Assembly: GCA_947630025.1 (NCBI GenBank)
Contig: CANRFZ010000013.1
Span: 1 to 64,000 of the forward strand
DNA length: 64,000 nucleotides
From: an uncultured Lachnospiraceae bacterium
GTDB lineage: Bacteria; Bacillota; Clostridia; Lachnospirales; Lachnospiraceae
Direction of reading: 5' to 3'
Under the pieces are notes generated by a model, which worked only from the letters and a program-made list of their open reading frames with translations, made no database searches and was not told the origin of the DNA. The translations under genes and the position numbers were made by a program. This document shows, one piece after another, positions 33,385 to 42,512 of this stretch (positions are counted from its first letter, which is position 1; each line of letters starts with the position of its first letter).

Positions 33385-34041
33385 ATGATGAAAAAAAATA
33401 CCAACAAATCTTACGCCGTATTCGGTCTGGGCAAATTCGGCAGCAGCGTCGCGCTGGAGCTGGCCGCCTCAGGTGCCGAGGTCATGGTGTTAGATAAGGA
33501 CGAGGAGCGCGTGTCAGAAATGACCGGACTGGTCACCTACGCCATGCAGATGGACGCCACGGAGCCGCGGGCCTATCAGTCCATCGGCCTGTCCAACATG
33601 GACGGCGTGGTCGTCGCCATGACGGGCTGCCTGGACGCCAGCGTGATGGTGATTCTGGCCGCCAAAGAAGCCGGCGTGCCGTTTATTCTGGCCAAATCGC
33701 AGAACGATGTGCAGTCCGCGATCTTTGAGAAAATCGGCGCCGACAAGATCGTTATTCCCGAATATGACGGCGGCATCCGCGCCGCGCGGAGCATCACTGC
33801 CGGCAATTTTCTGGACTTCTTCGAGCTTTCCAAAAATCTGCGGATGATCGAGCTGGAGGTAAGAGACGAGTGGGTGGGAAAAAACTTAAAAGAACTGGCG
33901 CTCAGGCAGCGCCACAAGATCAATGTGGTAGCGATCCGCAGCGGCGGAGAACTGACTTCAGACGTGAATCCCGACCGCCCTTTCGAGCAGGGGGATTCCG
34001 TCATGGTGATCGTAGACAAGAAATATATCGGGAAGCTGTGA
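33385..34041 (+). CDS. trkA: Trk/Ktr potassium uptake regulatory subunit
   Basis: 218 residues. RCK domain with the nucleotide-binding fold VFGLGKFGSSVALELAASG and the acidic LDKDEERV at the end of strand 2, then a TrkA-C domain from about residue 140 (RMIELEVRDEWVGKNLKEL). Cytoplasmic ring that gates TrkH with bound nucleotide. Start is the first of two ATGs at 33385, with GAGGA upstream; upstream in-frame codons fall in the repeat element and are not coding. Its stop lies next to the convergent DUF6465 gene. Confidence 0.94.
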   Translation: MMKKNTNKSYAVFGLGKFGSSVALELAASGAEVMVLDKDEERVSEMTGLVTYAMQMDATEPRAYQSIGLSNMDGVVVAMTGCLDASVMVILAAKEAGVPFILAKSQNDVQSAIFEKIGADKIVIPEYDGGIRAARSITAGNFLDFFELSKNLRMIELEVRDEWVGKNLKELALRQRHKINVVAIRSGGELTSDVNPDRPFEQGDSVMVIVDKKYIGKL

Positions 34042-34042
34042 A

Positions 34043-34321
34043 TCAGTCATAAAACAGATTCACCTTGCCGACAACCCCGTCATTGATAACATAGTACGCC
34101 GTGAAATCTTCCGGCTTGACATAGATCTGAAGATCGCGGATCGTACCTTTCTTATAGCCTTTGGCATAGTAATGGGCTTTGACTCTCTCGGTCATCGTCT
34201 CCATGTTCACTTCGTAACCGCGGTACTGCAGCACGACTTCCGGCGCTGCCTCATGCGCCGGCTGCTCCGCTTTCGCCGCCTCTGTCCGGTCTGTTGTGTT
34301 CCTGATGTCTTTTGTATCCAT
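34043..34321 (-). CDS. DUF6465-type small protein
   Basis: 92 residues. The conserved core is VVLQYRGYEVNMETMTERVK, followed by a strand pair IYVKPEDFTAYYVINDGVVG and KVNLF, as in DUF6465 proteins of Clostridia. The N-terminal third is charged and low complexity. ATG 34321 has GGAG about 8 bases upstream. Function unknown. Convergent with trkA with a one-base gap. Confidence 0.75.
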   Translation of the reverse strand: MDTKDIRNTTDRTEAAKAEQPAHEAAPEVVLQYRGYEVNMETMTERVKAHYYAKGYKKGTIRDLQIYVKPEDFTAYYVINDGVVGKVNLFYD

Positions 34322-34450
34322 AATAGGTCTCCATTCCGCAGTATTCCGACAGGTTCCACTTTTATTGTAACATTGATTGCGCCGCAGTACAAGCAGCAGT
34401 TTGCATTCGATAGGCATGGTTAATTTAATTTAAGATTCTAAGGACTTCTT

Positions 34451-34675
34451 TTATCCTTTTTCTCCGAACGCCCAGAAAAGTTCAGACGGTGTCTGAACTT
34501 TGTGCTTCATCGTTCTGATCTGTGTCTGCTCCGTCCATAAATCTGCAAAATCCTTGCCCGATATCCGGTCCAGATAGATATTGCTCTTTTTGATTTTCTG
34601 TTCCCGCATCGCCAGCAACTGCCTGTCCGGATTCTGGTCTTTGGACGAAACCCTGATGTATCCGTATCGTTCCAT
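34451..34675 (-). pseudogene. Truncated serine recombinase (resolvase) relic
   Basis: 74 residues from ATG 34675 with AAGGAGG upstream. The first 45 match the resolvase/invertase N-terminus: YGYIRVSSKDQNPDRQL with the catalytic serine and DRISGKDF. After that the sequence no longer resembles the family and the DNA-binding part is missing. Likely the stub of a resolvase from a lost mobile element. Confidence 0.75.
34477..34501. terminator. Perfect 11-base hairpin in the recombinase relic
   Basis: AAAGTTCAGAC and GTCTGAACTTT around a GGT loop. On the minus strand it is followed by only a short T-rich stretch. It lies where the recombinase similarity ends and may mark a junction or serve as a weak terminator. 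Confidence 0.45.
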
Positions 34676-34881
34676 ATCCGTCTGCCTCCTTATAAACAAC
34701 GTTCTTTTATTATAAGCAGCAGACAAAAGAACAAATCCGCAAACCTCCCGCCTCGAAATATTATGTACTTAAAATAAGTCCATACAGAACATAATATCAC
34801 AAAATGTACTTAAAATATACTTAAATCAAGTTTTTAAGGAGTAAAGATTGAAAATATAACTTTTCGATCAATGGAAAAGCA

Positions 34882-35037
34882 ATGAATAAAGACAAGCATT
34901 TAGGATTACGGATCGACTCTGAAACGCATGAGAAATTGAAGAATCTTGCCGAATATGACGGCAGATCGATCAACGGAGAGGTATTATACCTGATCCGTCA
35001 AGCGATCCTGCAGCATGAAAAAGAACAGGGAAAATGA
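34882..35037 (+). CDS. Arc-type ribbon-helix-helix DNA-binding protein
   Basis: 51 residues: KHLGLRIDSETHEKLKNLAE then YDGRSINGEVLYLIRQAI, the beta-strand and two helices of an Arc/MetJ-type regulator. GGAAAAG before the ATG. It lies in an AT-rich island next to the recombinase relic, with no partner toxin visible. Target unknown. Confidence 0.75.
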   Translation: MNKDKHLGLRIDSETHEKLKNLAEYDGRSINGEVLYLIRQAILQHEKEQGK

Positions 35038-35088
35038 TAACGTATTCCCATCTTAATTCCCATCCCGCCGCCTCCAAGCAGCACCCAT

Positions 35089-36036
35089 CTATCCCCTGAC
35101 CGTCACCAGCAGCGCCTCGCAGACGCCCTCGATGCGGCAGACACCGTCGCCCGCCGGCAGGAAGAAGCAGTCGCCCTTGGCGAAAGGAAGGCGCTCCGTC
35201 CGGTCCAAGATCTCGCCCCTGCCGTCCAGAATGAGAATCCCGGCAAAGGTGCTGCCGGAGACCGTCACCTCCAGACTGCTCTCCCGAACGCCGTCCAGCT
35301 CCAGCTTGTCCACGGTAAAATACTCGCAGTCCGCCAGATGGGGGCGGCAGTCCGGCTCCGCCGCGGCGGGCACGCGGTTCGTCACGTCCAGCGCCTTGTC
35401 GATATGGAGCCTGCGCCGGTTGCCGTGTTTATCCGTCCTTCCGTAATCGTAGACGCGGTAGGTCACGTTGGAATTCTGCTGGATCTCGGCGAGCAGCATA
35501 TCCCTGCCGATGGCGTGGATGGTGCCGGCCTCGATAAAGAGGATATCGCCCTTTTTCACATAGACGCGGTTCAGCACCTCCGTCAGCGTGTCGTTTTCAA
35601 TGCGCTGCCGGAACTCGTCGCGGCTGATGTTTTCCTTAAAGCCGTAATACAGGGAAGCTCCCTCTCCGGCGTCCACCACGTACCACATCTCGGTCTTGCC
35701 GGACTGTCCTTCATTTTTCAGCGCATAAGCGTCGTCCGGGTGCACCTGGATCGAGGAGCTCTCTCTGGCGTCGATGAGCTTCACTAAGATCGGAAAATCC
35801 TCAAATCTGGCGCAGTTGGCGCCCAACACGTGCTTTCCCTCTTTTTCGATATATTCCCGGAGCGTCTCTCCGGCGTGGCTGCCGTTTACGATCACGCTGG
35901 GCCCGTCGGGATGGCAGGACAGTTCCCATGTCTCCGCCAGACTCTCCCCGTCGTAGTCCTTGGCATATTCTTCGATCAGCCTGCGTCCGCCCCAGATATA
36001 CTCTTTACAGGAGGGCTTTAATTTCAAAATACTCAT
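35089..36036 (-). CDS. manA: mannose-6-phosphate isomerase
   Basis: Interconverts mannose 6-phosphate and fructose 6-phosphate; zinc-dependent cupin enzyme, 315 residues as in Gram-positive ManA. Zinc ligands in SIQVHPDD and the later FIEAGTIHAIG; opening motif YIWGGRRL. ATG 36036 follows AAGGA; upstream in-frame codons overlap the epimerase gene and are unlikely. Downstream of the 2-epimerase gene in one operon, which fits mannose or mannan use. Confidence 0.94.
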   Translation of the reverse strand: MSILKLKPSCKEYIWGGRRLIEEYAKDYDGESLAETWELSCHPDGPSVIVNGSHAGETLREYIEKEGKHVLGANCARFEDFPILVKLIDARESSSIQVHPDDAYALKNEGQSGKTEMWYVVDAGEGASLYYGFKENISRDEFRQRIENDTLTEVLNRVYVKKGDILFIEAGTIHAIGRDMLLAEIQQNSNVTYRVYDYGRTDKHGNRRRLHIDKALDVTNRVPAAAEPDCRPHLADCEYFTVDKLELDGVRESSLEVTVSGSTFAGILILDGRGEILDRTERLPFAKGDCFFLPAGDGVCRIEGVCEALLVTVRG

Positions 36037-36092
36037 GCTCACATCCTTCTGCGGTTCTTCTGATGCCGGATACCGCGGCGGCGCATATGCCG

Positions 36093-37265
36093 TCAGCAGA
36101 ACCGGGCTCTCTTTATCACTTCCAGACACATTCTGCCGTTGTGATAAGGGCACTTCCACGGCTCTACGATGGGCTTCTCCGGCGCGGGATGACCGTCTCG
36201 GTCAACCAGCCAGAACCACTCGGAGCCCTGCCGCCCGTCGATCACGTGCGCCTTGATAAACTCCCATTCGGCTCTCGCCGCATCCCGATATTCCGTGTGT
36301 TCCGGCGCCAGCATATAGCCGTTCAGGAAACCGACCACCGTCTCCGCCTGCACCCACCAGATCCGTTTTTCATCTTTCACGCCCTTCTCGCACTCGTTGG
36401 CGAGGGAATGGCCGTCAAACGCCGTCTTATACACTTGACCGGTCAGGTCAAGAATGATCGGCAGCATCTTTTCCTCATACCGCTTCTCTCCCAGAATATC
36501 GGTGCCGCGGCGCAGCAGCCACGCCGTCTCGATATCGTGACCGTAGGAATGGAGATCCAGAATAGAGTGCATCTCGCGGTCGAAGAACACTTCCTGCCTG
36601 TGCAGGCCGGGGTTGTAAACCTTGTCCGCAATCGTGTCCAGTATCCATTCCAGCCGCTTCTTTACATCCGCATCGCCGCTGACGCGGTACAGTTCCGTGT
36701 ACGCCTCGAACACATGGAGCAGCGTGTTCATCGTCTTGTGGGCGATGACGCCGTTCTCGGAGAGCTTGTCGTTCTCGATCTCGTGAAATTCCCGGTCGAA
36801 CGCCTCCCGGTAGCCGATCTCGTCCGTGCAGCGCTCCTCGATCAAATGAAAAAGGGCAAACGCCGTCCGAAGCGCCTCCTCGTCCCGCGACGCATCATAG
36901 TAGGAGGACAACGCATAGATGGCAAACGCCTGATTATACGTATGCTTCGTCGTATCTTCCGGCGCGCCGTCGCACGCCACCGACCAGTACACGCCGCCGC
37001 AGACGTCGTCCAGACAGTACCGTTTCATAAATTCATAGCCGTGCCGCGCCTCGTCCAAAAGCGACGCATCCTGCAGCGCCATAGAAGCGTTGGCAAAAAA
37101 CCACGTGATGCGGCTATTTAAGATGCAGCCTTTCACCGCCTGCCTGTCCACGTTCAGGTCGTGGTCCATATAGCCGTAATAGCCGCCGTTTACAGGATCG
37201 CGCATCTTTTTCCAGAAAGGAATAATGCAGTCTGTCAGATGCGCCCTGACTTCCTCAACCATCAT
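36093..37265 (-). CDS. N-acylglucosamine 2-epimerase family, cellobiose/mannobiose 2-epimerase type
   Basis: 390 residues, alpha6/alpha6-barrel. Family motifs: HTYNQAFAIYALSSYY, SYGHDIETAWLL and WWVQAETVVGFLN, plus EPWKCPYHNGRMCLE with a catalytic histidine. These match cellobiose 2-epimerases, which also turn mannobiose into mannosylglucose in mannan catabolism. An N-acetylmannosamine/GlcNAc epimerase is less likely. Own promoter upstream; followed by manA. Confidence 0.85.
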   Translation of the reverse strand: MMVEEVRAHLTDCIIPFWKKMRDPVNGGYYGYMDHDLNVDRQAVKGCILNSRITWFFANASMALQDASLLDEARHGYEFMKRYCLDDVCGGVYWSVACDGAPEDTTKHTYNQAFAIYALSSYYDASRDEEALRTAFALFHLIEERCTDEIGYREAFDREFHEIENDKLSENGVIAHKTMNTLLHVFEAYTELYRVSGDADVKKRLEWILDTIADKVYNPGLHRQEVFFDREMHSILDLHSYGHDIETAWLLRRGTDILGEKRYEEKMLPIILDLTGQVYKTAFDGHSLANECEKGVKDEKRIWWVQAETVVGFLNGYMLAPEHTEYRDAARAEWEFIKAHVIDGRQGSEWFWLVDRDGHPAPEKPIVEPWKCPYHNGRMCLEVIKRARFC

Positions 37266-37300
37266 ATCTGTCTTTCCTCCGATCGCATGGCTCTGTTCCT

Positions 37301-37330
37301 ATTGTAACCTTTTACGGCGTCTTCCGTCAA
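37301..37330 (-). promoter_or_regulatory. Promoter of the epimerase-manA operon
   Basis: Minus strand TTGACG (37325-37330), 18-base spacer, TACAAT (37301-37306). About 35 bases before the ATG. Confidence 0.6.
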
Positions 37331-37371
37331 TCCTAGACGGTATGTTTCCGGCAGGAAATTGCGGACGCGCC

Positions 37372-39150
37372 CTACAGTGCGAACTGCGCCATATACAACT
37401 GGTAGTAAATGCCTTTCTTCTCCATCAGCTCGCGGGCGTTGCCCTCCTCCGCGATGCCGCCGCCCTCCACCACAAAGATGCGGTCGGCCTTCTGAATCGT
37501 GGACAGTCTGTGGGCGATGACAAAGGATGTCCGGCCCGCCAGCAGATGCTCGATGCCCTGCTGCACCAGCAGCTCCGTTTTTGTATCGATGCTGGAGGTG
37601 GCCTCGTCCAGAATCAGGATTCTGGGATCGGAGACCATCGTTCTGGCAAAAGCCAGAAGCTGCCTCTGGCCGATGGACAGGCCGCCGCCACGCTCCAGCA
37701 GCTCGGTGTCATACCCTTTTTCCAGTTTCATAATAAAATCATGGGCGTTGACCGCCTTGGCCGCCGCGATGATCTCCTCGTCCGTGGCGTCCAGTTTTCC
37801 ATAACGTATGTTATCTTTTATTGTTCCGGAAAAGAGGAAATTGTCCTGCGTCATAATGCCCATCTGCCGCCGCAGGCTCTCGATGGAAACTTTCCGGATG
37901 TCGTGTCCGTCGATGCTGACCGTGCCCTGCTGCACGTCATAGAAGCGGCTGATCAGGTTCACGATCGTAGACTTGCCCGCGCCGGTGGCGCCCACCAGCG
38001 CGACGGTCTCTCCGGGCCGGATGCAGAAGCTCACGTCGTCCAGCACCTTGGCCCTGCCGTCATAGGAGAAGCTCACATGGGAAAAGCGCACTTCGCCCTC
38101 CACGGGCGGCATCTGCGCCGCGCCGTCCTCGTCCGCGATGGCCGGCGGCGTGTCCAGTATCTCAAAGATGCGCTCCGCCCCCGCGATATTGGTCACGAGC
38201 TGGTTGTAAAAATTGCTGAGGTTGCGTATCGGCTGCCAGAACATCGTCAGGTACGTGCCGAAGGCGATAAACGTTCCCAGCGATACCTGATCCGTTCCGA
38301 TGATGACGATGCCCGAATAATACAACAGGATGCAGCCGATTCCCCATGAAAAATCGATCACCGAGCCGAAGGCGTCGCTCATGCGCACCGCGTCGATAAA
38401 CGACCGCCTGTGCTCCATCAGCAGCTCCTCGAACGTATCCTCCGTCTCCTTCTGGGCGTGGAAGCTCTGGATAATCCGCATTCCCGCCATATCCTCGTGG
38501 ACAAAGGCGTTTAAGTTCGCCGACTTCTTGCGGAAAAGCAGCCATCTGGGATGCGCCTTGGTCTGGATATACAGCATACCGAAAGCCATAAATGGGATCG
38601 TCAGAAGCGACGCAAACGCCAGCCGGGGATTTTTGCAGATCATAATCGCCGCCACCGCTATCACCGTCAGCCCGTCGGGAATCAGCGTCGTCACGCAGTT
38701 GGACAACACATCTTTCAGCGAATTGATATCCCCGATGATGCGGGACAGGATCTTGCCCGTCGGCCTGCTGTCAAAAAACTGAAAATCCAGCTTTTGGATA
38801 TGGGTATACAACTGCTGCCGGATCGTCAGCAGGATCTCGTTGCATATCTTCGCCATGATATACATACGCGCCTTCACCGTGACCACCAGAAACAGGTTGA
38901 CCGCCAGCGCGATCACCAGCAGCCGGTATAGGCCCGCAAAATCTCTGACCGCGATATAATCGTCGATGGCGGACTCCATGATTAACGGGTTGATCAGATT
39001 GACCGCCACGCCGTAGCCCATGATGGCCAGCACCAGCAGAATACGCCACTTATATTGTAACAGATAACCGAACAGTCTGGCCAGCGTCTGCAGCTTGCTG
39101 CGCTCTGTGCTCTGCTCGTCATCCCTGTAGGAATTAAACGCCACTCCCAT
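37372..39150 (-). CDS. Heterodimeric ABC exporter, subunit with LSIGQ signature
   Basis: 592 residues: six-helix membrane domain then ATPase domain. Walker A is GATGAGKST, Walker B ILILDEATSSID with intact catalytic Glu, but the signature reads LSIGQ rather than LSGGQ. ATG 39150 overlaps the upstream exporter gene by 17 bases, so the two are coupled. Together with the partner it should form one canonical and one degenerate ATP site, as in BmrCD-type multidrug exporters. Substrate unknown. Confidence 0.9.
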   Translation of the reverse strand: MGVAFNSYRDDEQSTERSKLQTLARLFGYLLQYKWRILLVLAIMGYGVAVNLINPLIMESAIDDYIAVRDFAGLYRLLVIALAVNLFLVVTVKARMYIMAKICNEILLTIRQQLYTHIQKLDFQFFDSRPTGKILSRIIGDINSLKDVLSNCVTTLIPDGLTVIAVAAIMICKNPRLAFASLLTIPFMAFGMLYIQTKAHPRWLLFRKKSANLNAFVHEDMAGMRIIQSFHAQKETEDTFEELLMEHRRSFIDAVRMSDAFGSVIDFSWGIGCILLYYSGIVIIGTDQVSLGTFIAFGTYLTMFWQPIRNLSNFYNQLVTNIAGAERIFEILDTPPAIADEDGAAQMPPVEGEVRFSHVSFSYDGRAKVLDDVSFCIRPGETVALVGATGAGKSTIVNLISRFYDVQQGTVSIDGHDIRKVSIESLRRQMGIMTQDNFLFSGTIKDNIRYGKLDATDEEIIAAAKAVNAHDFIMKLEKGYDTELLERGGGLSIGQRQLLAFARTMVSDPRILILDEATSSIDTKTELLVQQGIEHLLAGRTSFVIAHRLSTIQKADRIFVVEGGGIAEEGNARELMEKKGIYYQLYMAQFAL

Positions 39151-40891
39151 CACCGCCTTTCCCGCCGGAGGCAGCCGCCGTCCCACCGTACTGGGACAGG
39201 TAAGTCTCGTAATAAAGCCCATGTCCGGCCAGCAGTTCCTCATGGGTTCCCCGCTCCGCGATCATGCCGTCCTCCAGCACGATAATCTCGTCCGCGTGCC
39301 GCACGGCGCTGATCCGGTGGGCTATGATAATCTTCGTCGTGCCTTTCAGCTCTTTTAACGTCTGCTGGATCATGTGCTCCGTCTCCATGTCCAGCGCCGA
39401 AGTGGAGTCGTCCAGCACCAGCACCGGGTCCCGCTTGGCCAGCGCACGGGCGATGCTGATGCGCTGCTTCTGCCCGCCGGAGAGCCCTACGCCCCTCTCG
39501 CCGATGACCGTCTCATAGTCGTCCTCCATGCGCTCGATGAAATCGCTGGCCTGCGCCTGCATGGAAGCCTGCCGCACCGTCATGTCGTTTATGAACTCTT
39601 TTTTGCCCAGCTTGATATTCTCGTTGATCGTATCCGAAAACAGGAACACATCCTGCATCACATAGCCGATGCTCCCGCGGAGCTGCTCCAGCGGCAGATC
39701 CCGGATATTCACGTCGTCCAGATAGATGCTGCCGCCCGTGGCGTCATACATACGCTGCAAGAGCTGCACGATGGACGTCTTGCCCGCTCCCGTGGCGCCC
39801 ACGATGCCGAGCGTCCTGCCCGCCTCCACCGTAAACGAGATGTCGTGCAGGATCTCGTGCCCGTCCGCCTTGTGGAACGAAACGTGATCGAACCGGATCT
39901 TACCCTTTACCTCCGGTAGACTGACCGGGTCAACCGCCTCCGTGATGCTGGGCTTCTCCTGATAGATCTTCCGGATCTTCCTATTAGAAGCCACCGCCGA
40001 GGAAAAACTGTTGGTGAGCCAGCCCAGCATTTCCATCGGCCATACAATGTTGGTGGAATACTCCACGAAGGCCGTCATCTGCCCCAGCGTCATCTGCCCG
40101 TCGATGACAAACCTGCCGCCGATCAGCACCGTCACAAGCGGCAGCACCTTCGTCACCACGGTGAAGCAGGGATAGTAGCGCACAAACACTTTGGACTGCT
40201 CCATGTTCAGATCATAGTAGCGCTTGTTGTGGGAGAGGAATTTCGTGATCTCGTATTTTTCCCGCGCAAAAGCCTTGACCGTCCGCACGCCCGCCAGATT
40301 TTCCTCCGCCACGGTGTTTAACGCCGCGTTCTCCTCGCTGATATCCTCGTAGACCTTCCCCAGCTTTTTTTCCATAATAACGGCGAAAGAACCGCACAAA
40401 AGCATCGCCGCCGTCGGAAAAACCGCCAGTTTCCAGTTGAGCATATACATACACACGAGGATAATCGTCGTGTGGTAGGCCACCTCGATCAGCAGCATAC
40501 TAACATAGCCCATGGCGTCCCAGATATGGTCGATATCCTCCTTGACGCGCGCCATCAGCTCGCCGGTGTTGGTTCTGTCAAAAAAGTCCGCGCTGAGCCC
40601 TTGGATATGCCGGAACAGATCCCGCCTCATGTCGCCCGATATCCTGACGCCGTTCTTGTCAAAGGTGTATTCCTTCACATACTGAAAAATACACCGCCCC
40701 AGCCCGATGCCCAAAAATCCCAGCAGCAGATACTTCAACTCCCCGATATTGCCGCCCACGATGACGTCGTCCACCACCCGCGCCGAGAGCCGGGGCGACA
40801 GCATATCCAGCGTCACCGCGATCAGGAGCGACAGGATGGCCAGCAGATAAGGCGCCTTATATTCCCATATGTAAGCCGATATCTTTTTCAT
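39134..40891 (-). CDS. Heterodimeric ABC exporter, subunit with degenerate Walker B
   Basis: 585 residues, exporter membrane domain plus ATPase. Walker A GATGAGKTS and signature LSGGQKQR are canonical; Walker B reads VLVLDDSTSALD, with Asp in place of the catalytic Glu. Combined with the LSIGQ subunit this gives the asymmetric site pair. GGAG precedes ATG 40891. Begins 37 bases after the liv terminator. Confidence 0.9.
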   Translation of the reverse strand: MKKISAYIWEYKAPYLLAILSLLIAVTLDMLSPRLSARVVDDVIVGGNIGELKYLLLGFLGIGLGRCIFQYVKEYTFDKNGVRISGDMRRDLFRHIQGLSADFFDRTNTGELMARVKEDIDHIWDAMGYVSMLLIEVAYHTTIILVCMYMLNWKLAVFPTAAMLLCGSFAVIMEKKLGKVYEDISEENAALNTVAEENLAGVRTVKAFAREKYEITKFLSHNKRYYDLNMEQSKVFVRYYPCFTVVTKVLPLVTVLIGGRFVIDGQMTLGQMTAFVEYSTNIVWPMEMLGWLTNSFSSAVASNRKIRKIYQEKPSITEAVDPVSLPEVKGKIRFDHVSFHKADGHEILHDISFTVEAGRTLGIVGATGAGKTSIVQLLQRMYDATGGSIYLDDVNIRDLPLEQLRGSIGYVMQDVFLFSDTINENIKLGKKEFINDMTVRQASMQAQASDFIERMEDDYETVIGERGVGLSGGQKQRISIARALAKRDPVLVLDDSTSALDMETEHMIQQTLKELKGTTKIIIAHRISAVRHADEIIVLEDGMIAERGTHEELLAGHGLYYETYLSQYGGTAAASGGKGGDGSGV

Positions 40892-40928
40892 CTTTTCTCC
40901 GTTTCCGCGCGGCGCATCCGCAGCACGC

Positions 40929-40964
40929 AAAAAAACTGCGGCAAAAACAACCTCACCACAGTTT
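40929..40964 (-). terminator. Terminator of the liv operon
   Basis: Minus-strand stem AAACTGTGG/CCGCAGTTT (40956-40964 with 40933-40941, one G-U pair) followed by seven Ts, 28 bases after the livF stop. Confidence 0.85.
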
Positions 40965-40991
40965 CCTCTCCGTCAGACACAAAACAGACGG

Positions 40992-41702
40992 CTATTCGCC
41001 CAGATAGGCTTTCTTCACCGCCTCGTTGTTCATCAGCTCGTCCGCGTCGCCCGCAAGGGAGATACGGCCCGTCTCAAGCACGTAAGCCCGATCCGCGATG
41101 GACAACGCTTTCTTCGCGTTCTGCTCCACCAGAAGCACAGTGGTTCCCGACTGGCTGACCTGCCGGATAATGTCAAAAATCTCGTTGACAAAGATCGGCG
41201 ACAGGCCCATGGACGGCTCATCCATCAGGATGAGGGAAGGCCGGCTCATCAGCGCCCGTCCCATGGCAAGCATCTGCTGCTCGCCGCCGCTGAGCGTTCC
41301 CGCCATCTGCGTCTTGCGCTCCTCCAGCCTCGGAAAGCGTTCATAGACCATGGCCAGCGTCTCCCGTATCTCGTCTTTATCCCTGCGCGTATAGGCGCCC
41401 ATCATCAGATTGTCCAGCACGGTCAACTGTGCGAACACGCGCCTGCCCTCCGGCACGTGCGCCATTCCCATCGGAACGATTTTGTATCCCGGCGTTCTGG
41501 TGATGTCCCTGCCCTCAAAGAGGATCGTGCCCCCGGTAGGCCGGATCAGTCCCGTGATCGTGTGCAGCGTCGTGGTCTTGCCCGCGCCGTTGGCGCCGAT
41601 CAGCGCGATCACTTCCCCCTGCTCCACCTCGAAGCTGATCCCCTTGATCGCCTCGATCACGCCGTAATGAACGTGTAAGTCTTTCACTTCCAACATTGGC
41701 AT
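40992..41702 (-). CDS. livF: Branched-chain amino-acid ABC transporter ATPase
   Basis: 236 residues. Walker A GANGAGKTT, signature TLSGGEQQMLAMGRAL, Walker B LILMDEPSMGLSP; the SxGLSP wording is typical of LivF. ATG 41702 with AAGGAAG upstream. Last gene of the livKHMGF operon; energises uptake of leucine, isoleucine and valine with LivG. Confidence 0.94.
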   Translation of the reverse strand: MPMLEVKDLHVHYGVIEAIKGISFEVEQGEVIALIGANGAGKTTTLHTITGLIRPTGGTILFEGRDITRTPGYKIVPMGMAHVPEGRRVFAQLTVLDNLMMGAYTRRDKDEIRETLAMVYERFPRLEERKTQMAGTLSGGEQQMLAMGRALMSRPSLILMDEPSMGLSPIFVNEIFDIIRQVSQSGTTVLLVEQNAKKALSIADRAYVLETGRISLAGDADELMNNEAVKKAYLGE

Positions 41703-41751
41703 ATCCAACACTTCCTTCCCGCCGCCGGGCCAAGCCGCCCGCATCCGTCTC

Positions 41752-42510
41752 CTACTCGCCCAGATAAGCGGCGATGACCTCCGGATCGTTCAGCACCTCC
41801 TGTGTGCCGCCCTGCGCCAGCACTTCCCCGAAATTCAGTACCGTCAGCTTCTCACAAATGCCGGACACCAGCTTCATATCGTGCTCGATCAGCAGAATCG
41901 TCATATCGAAATGATCCCGCACGAAGCGGATCGTATCCATCAGTTCCTTTGTCTCATTAGGATTCATGCCCGCCGCCGGTTCGTCCAGAAGCAGCAGCTT
42001 CGGTTCCGTGGCCATGGCCCTTGCGATCTCCAGCTTGCGCTGCTGGCCGTAAGGAAGGTTTCTGGCCGCATGATCCGCATATTCCTCCATCCCGAACACC
42101 CGCAGCAGCTCGTAGGCCCGGGCGGTCATCTCCTTTTCCGTCCTGTAATAGCGGGGCAGCCGAAAGATCCCCTCAAACGTAGAGTAGGGATAATGATTGT
42201 GCAGCCCGACCTTGACATTGTCCAATACCGGCATATCACCGAACAGACGGATATTCTGAAACGTCCGCGCGATACCGGCGCGGCAGATGTCGATCGTCTT
42301 CTTCCCGGTGAGGTTGACGCCGTCCAGAAAGATCGCGCCCTCGTCCGGCGTATAGACGCCGGTGAGCAGATTAAAAACCGTCGTCTTGCCCGCGCCGTTG
42401 GGCCCGATCAGTCCGTAGAGCTGCCCTTTTTCCACGGAAATGTCAAAGGCGTTGACCGCCCGCAGACCGCCGAAGGAGATTCCCAGATTTTTTATCTCCA
42501 AAAGTGCCAT
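41752..42510 (-). CDS. livG: Branched-chain amino-acid ABC transporter ATPase
   Basis: 252 residues. Walker A GPNGAGKTT, LTGVYTPDEG, long insert before LPYGQQRKLEIARAM (LivG-type signature), Walker B LLLDEPAAGMNP. Begins 2 bases after the livM stop, with GGAGG upstream inside livM. Confidence 0.95.
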   Translation of the reverse strand: MALLEIKNLGISFGGLRAVNAFDISVEKGQLYGLIGPNGAGKTTVFNLLTGVYTPDEGAIFLDGVNLTGKKTIDICRAGIARTFQNIRLFGDMPVLDNVKVGLHNHYPYSTFEGIFRLPRYYRTEKEMTARAYELLRVFGMEEYADHAARNLPYGQQRKLEIARAMATEPKLLLLDEPAAGMNPNETKELMDTIRFVRDHFDMTILLIEHDMKLVSGICEKLTVLNFGEVLAQGGTQEVLNDPEVIAAYLGE

Positions 42511-42512
42511 CC

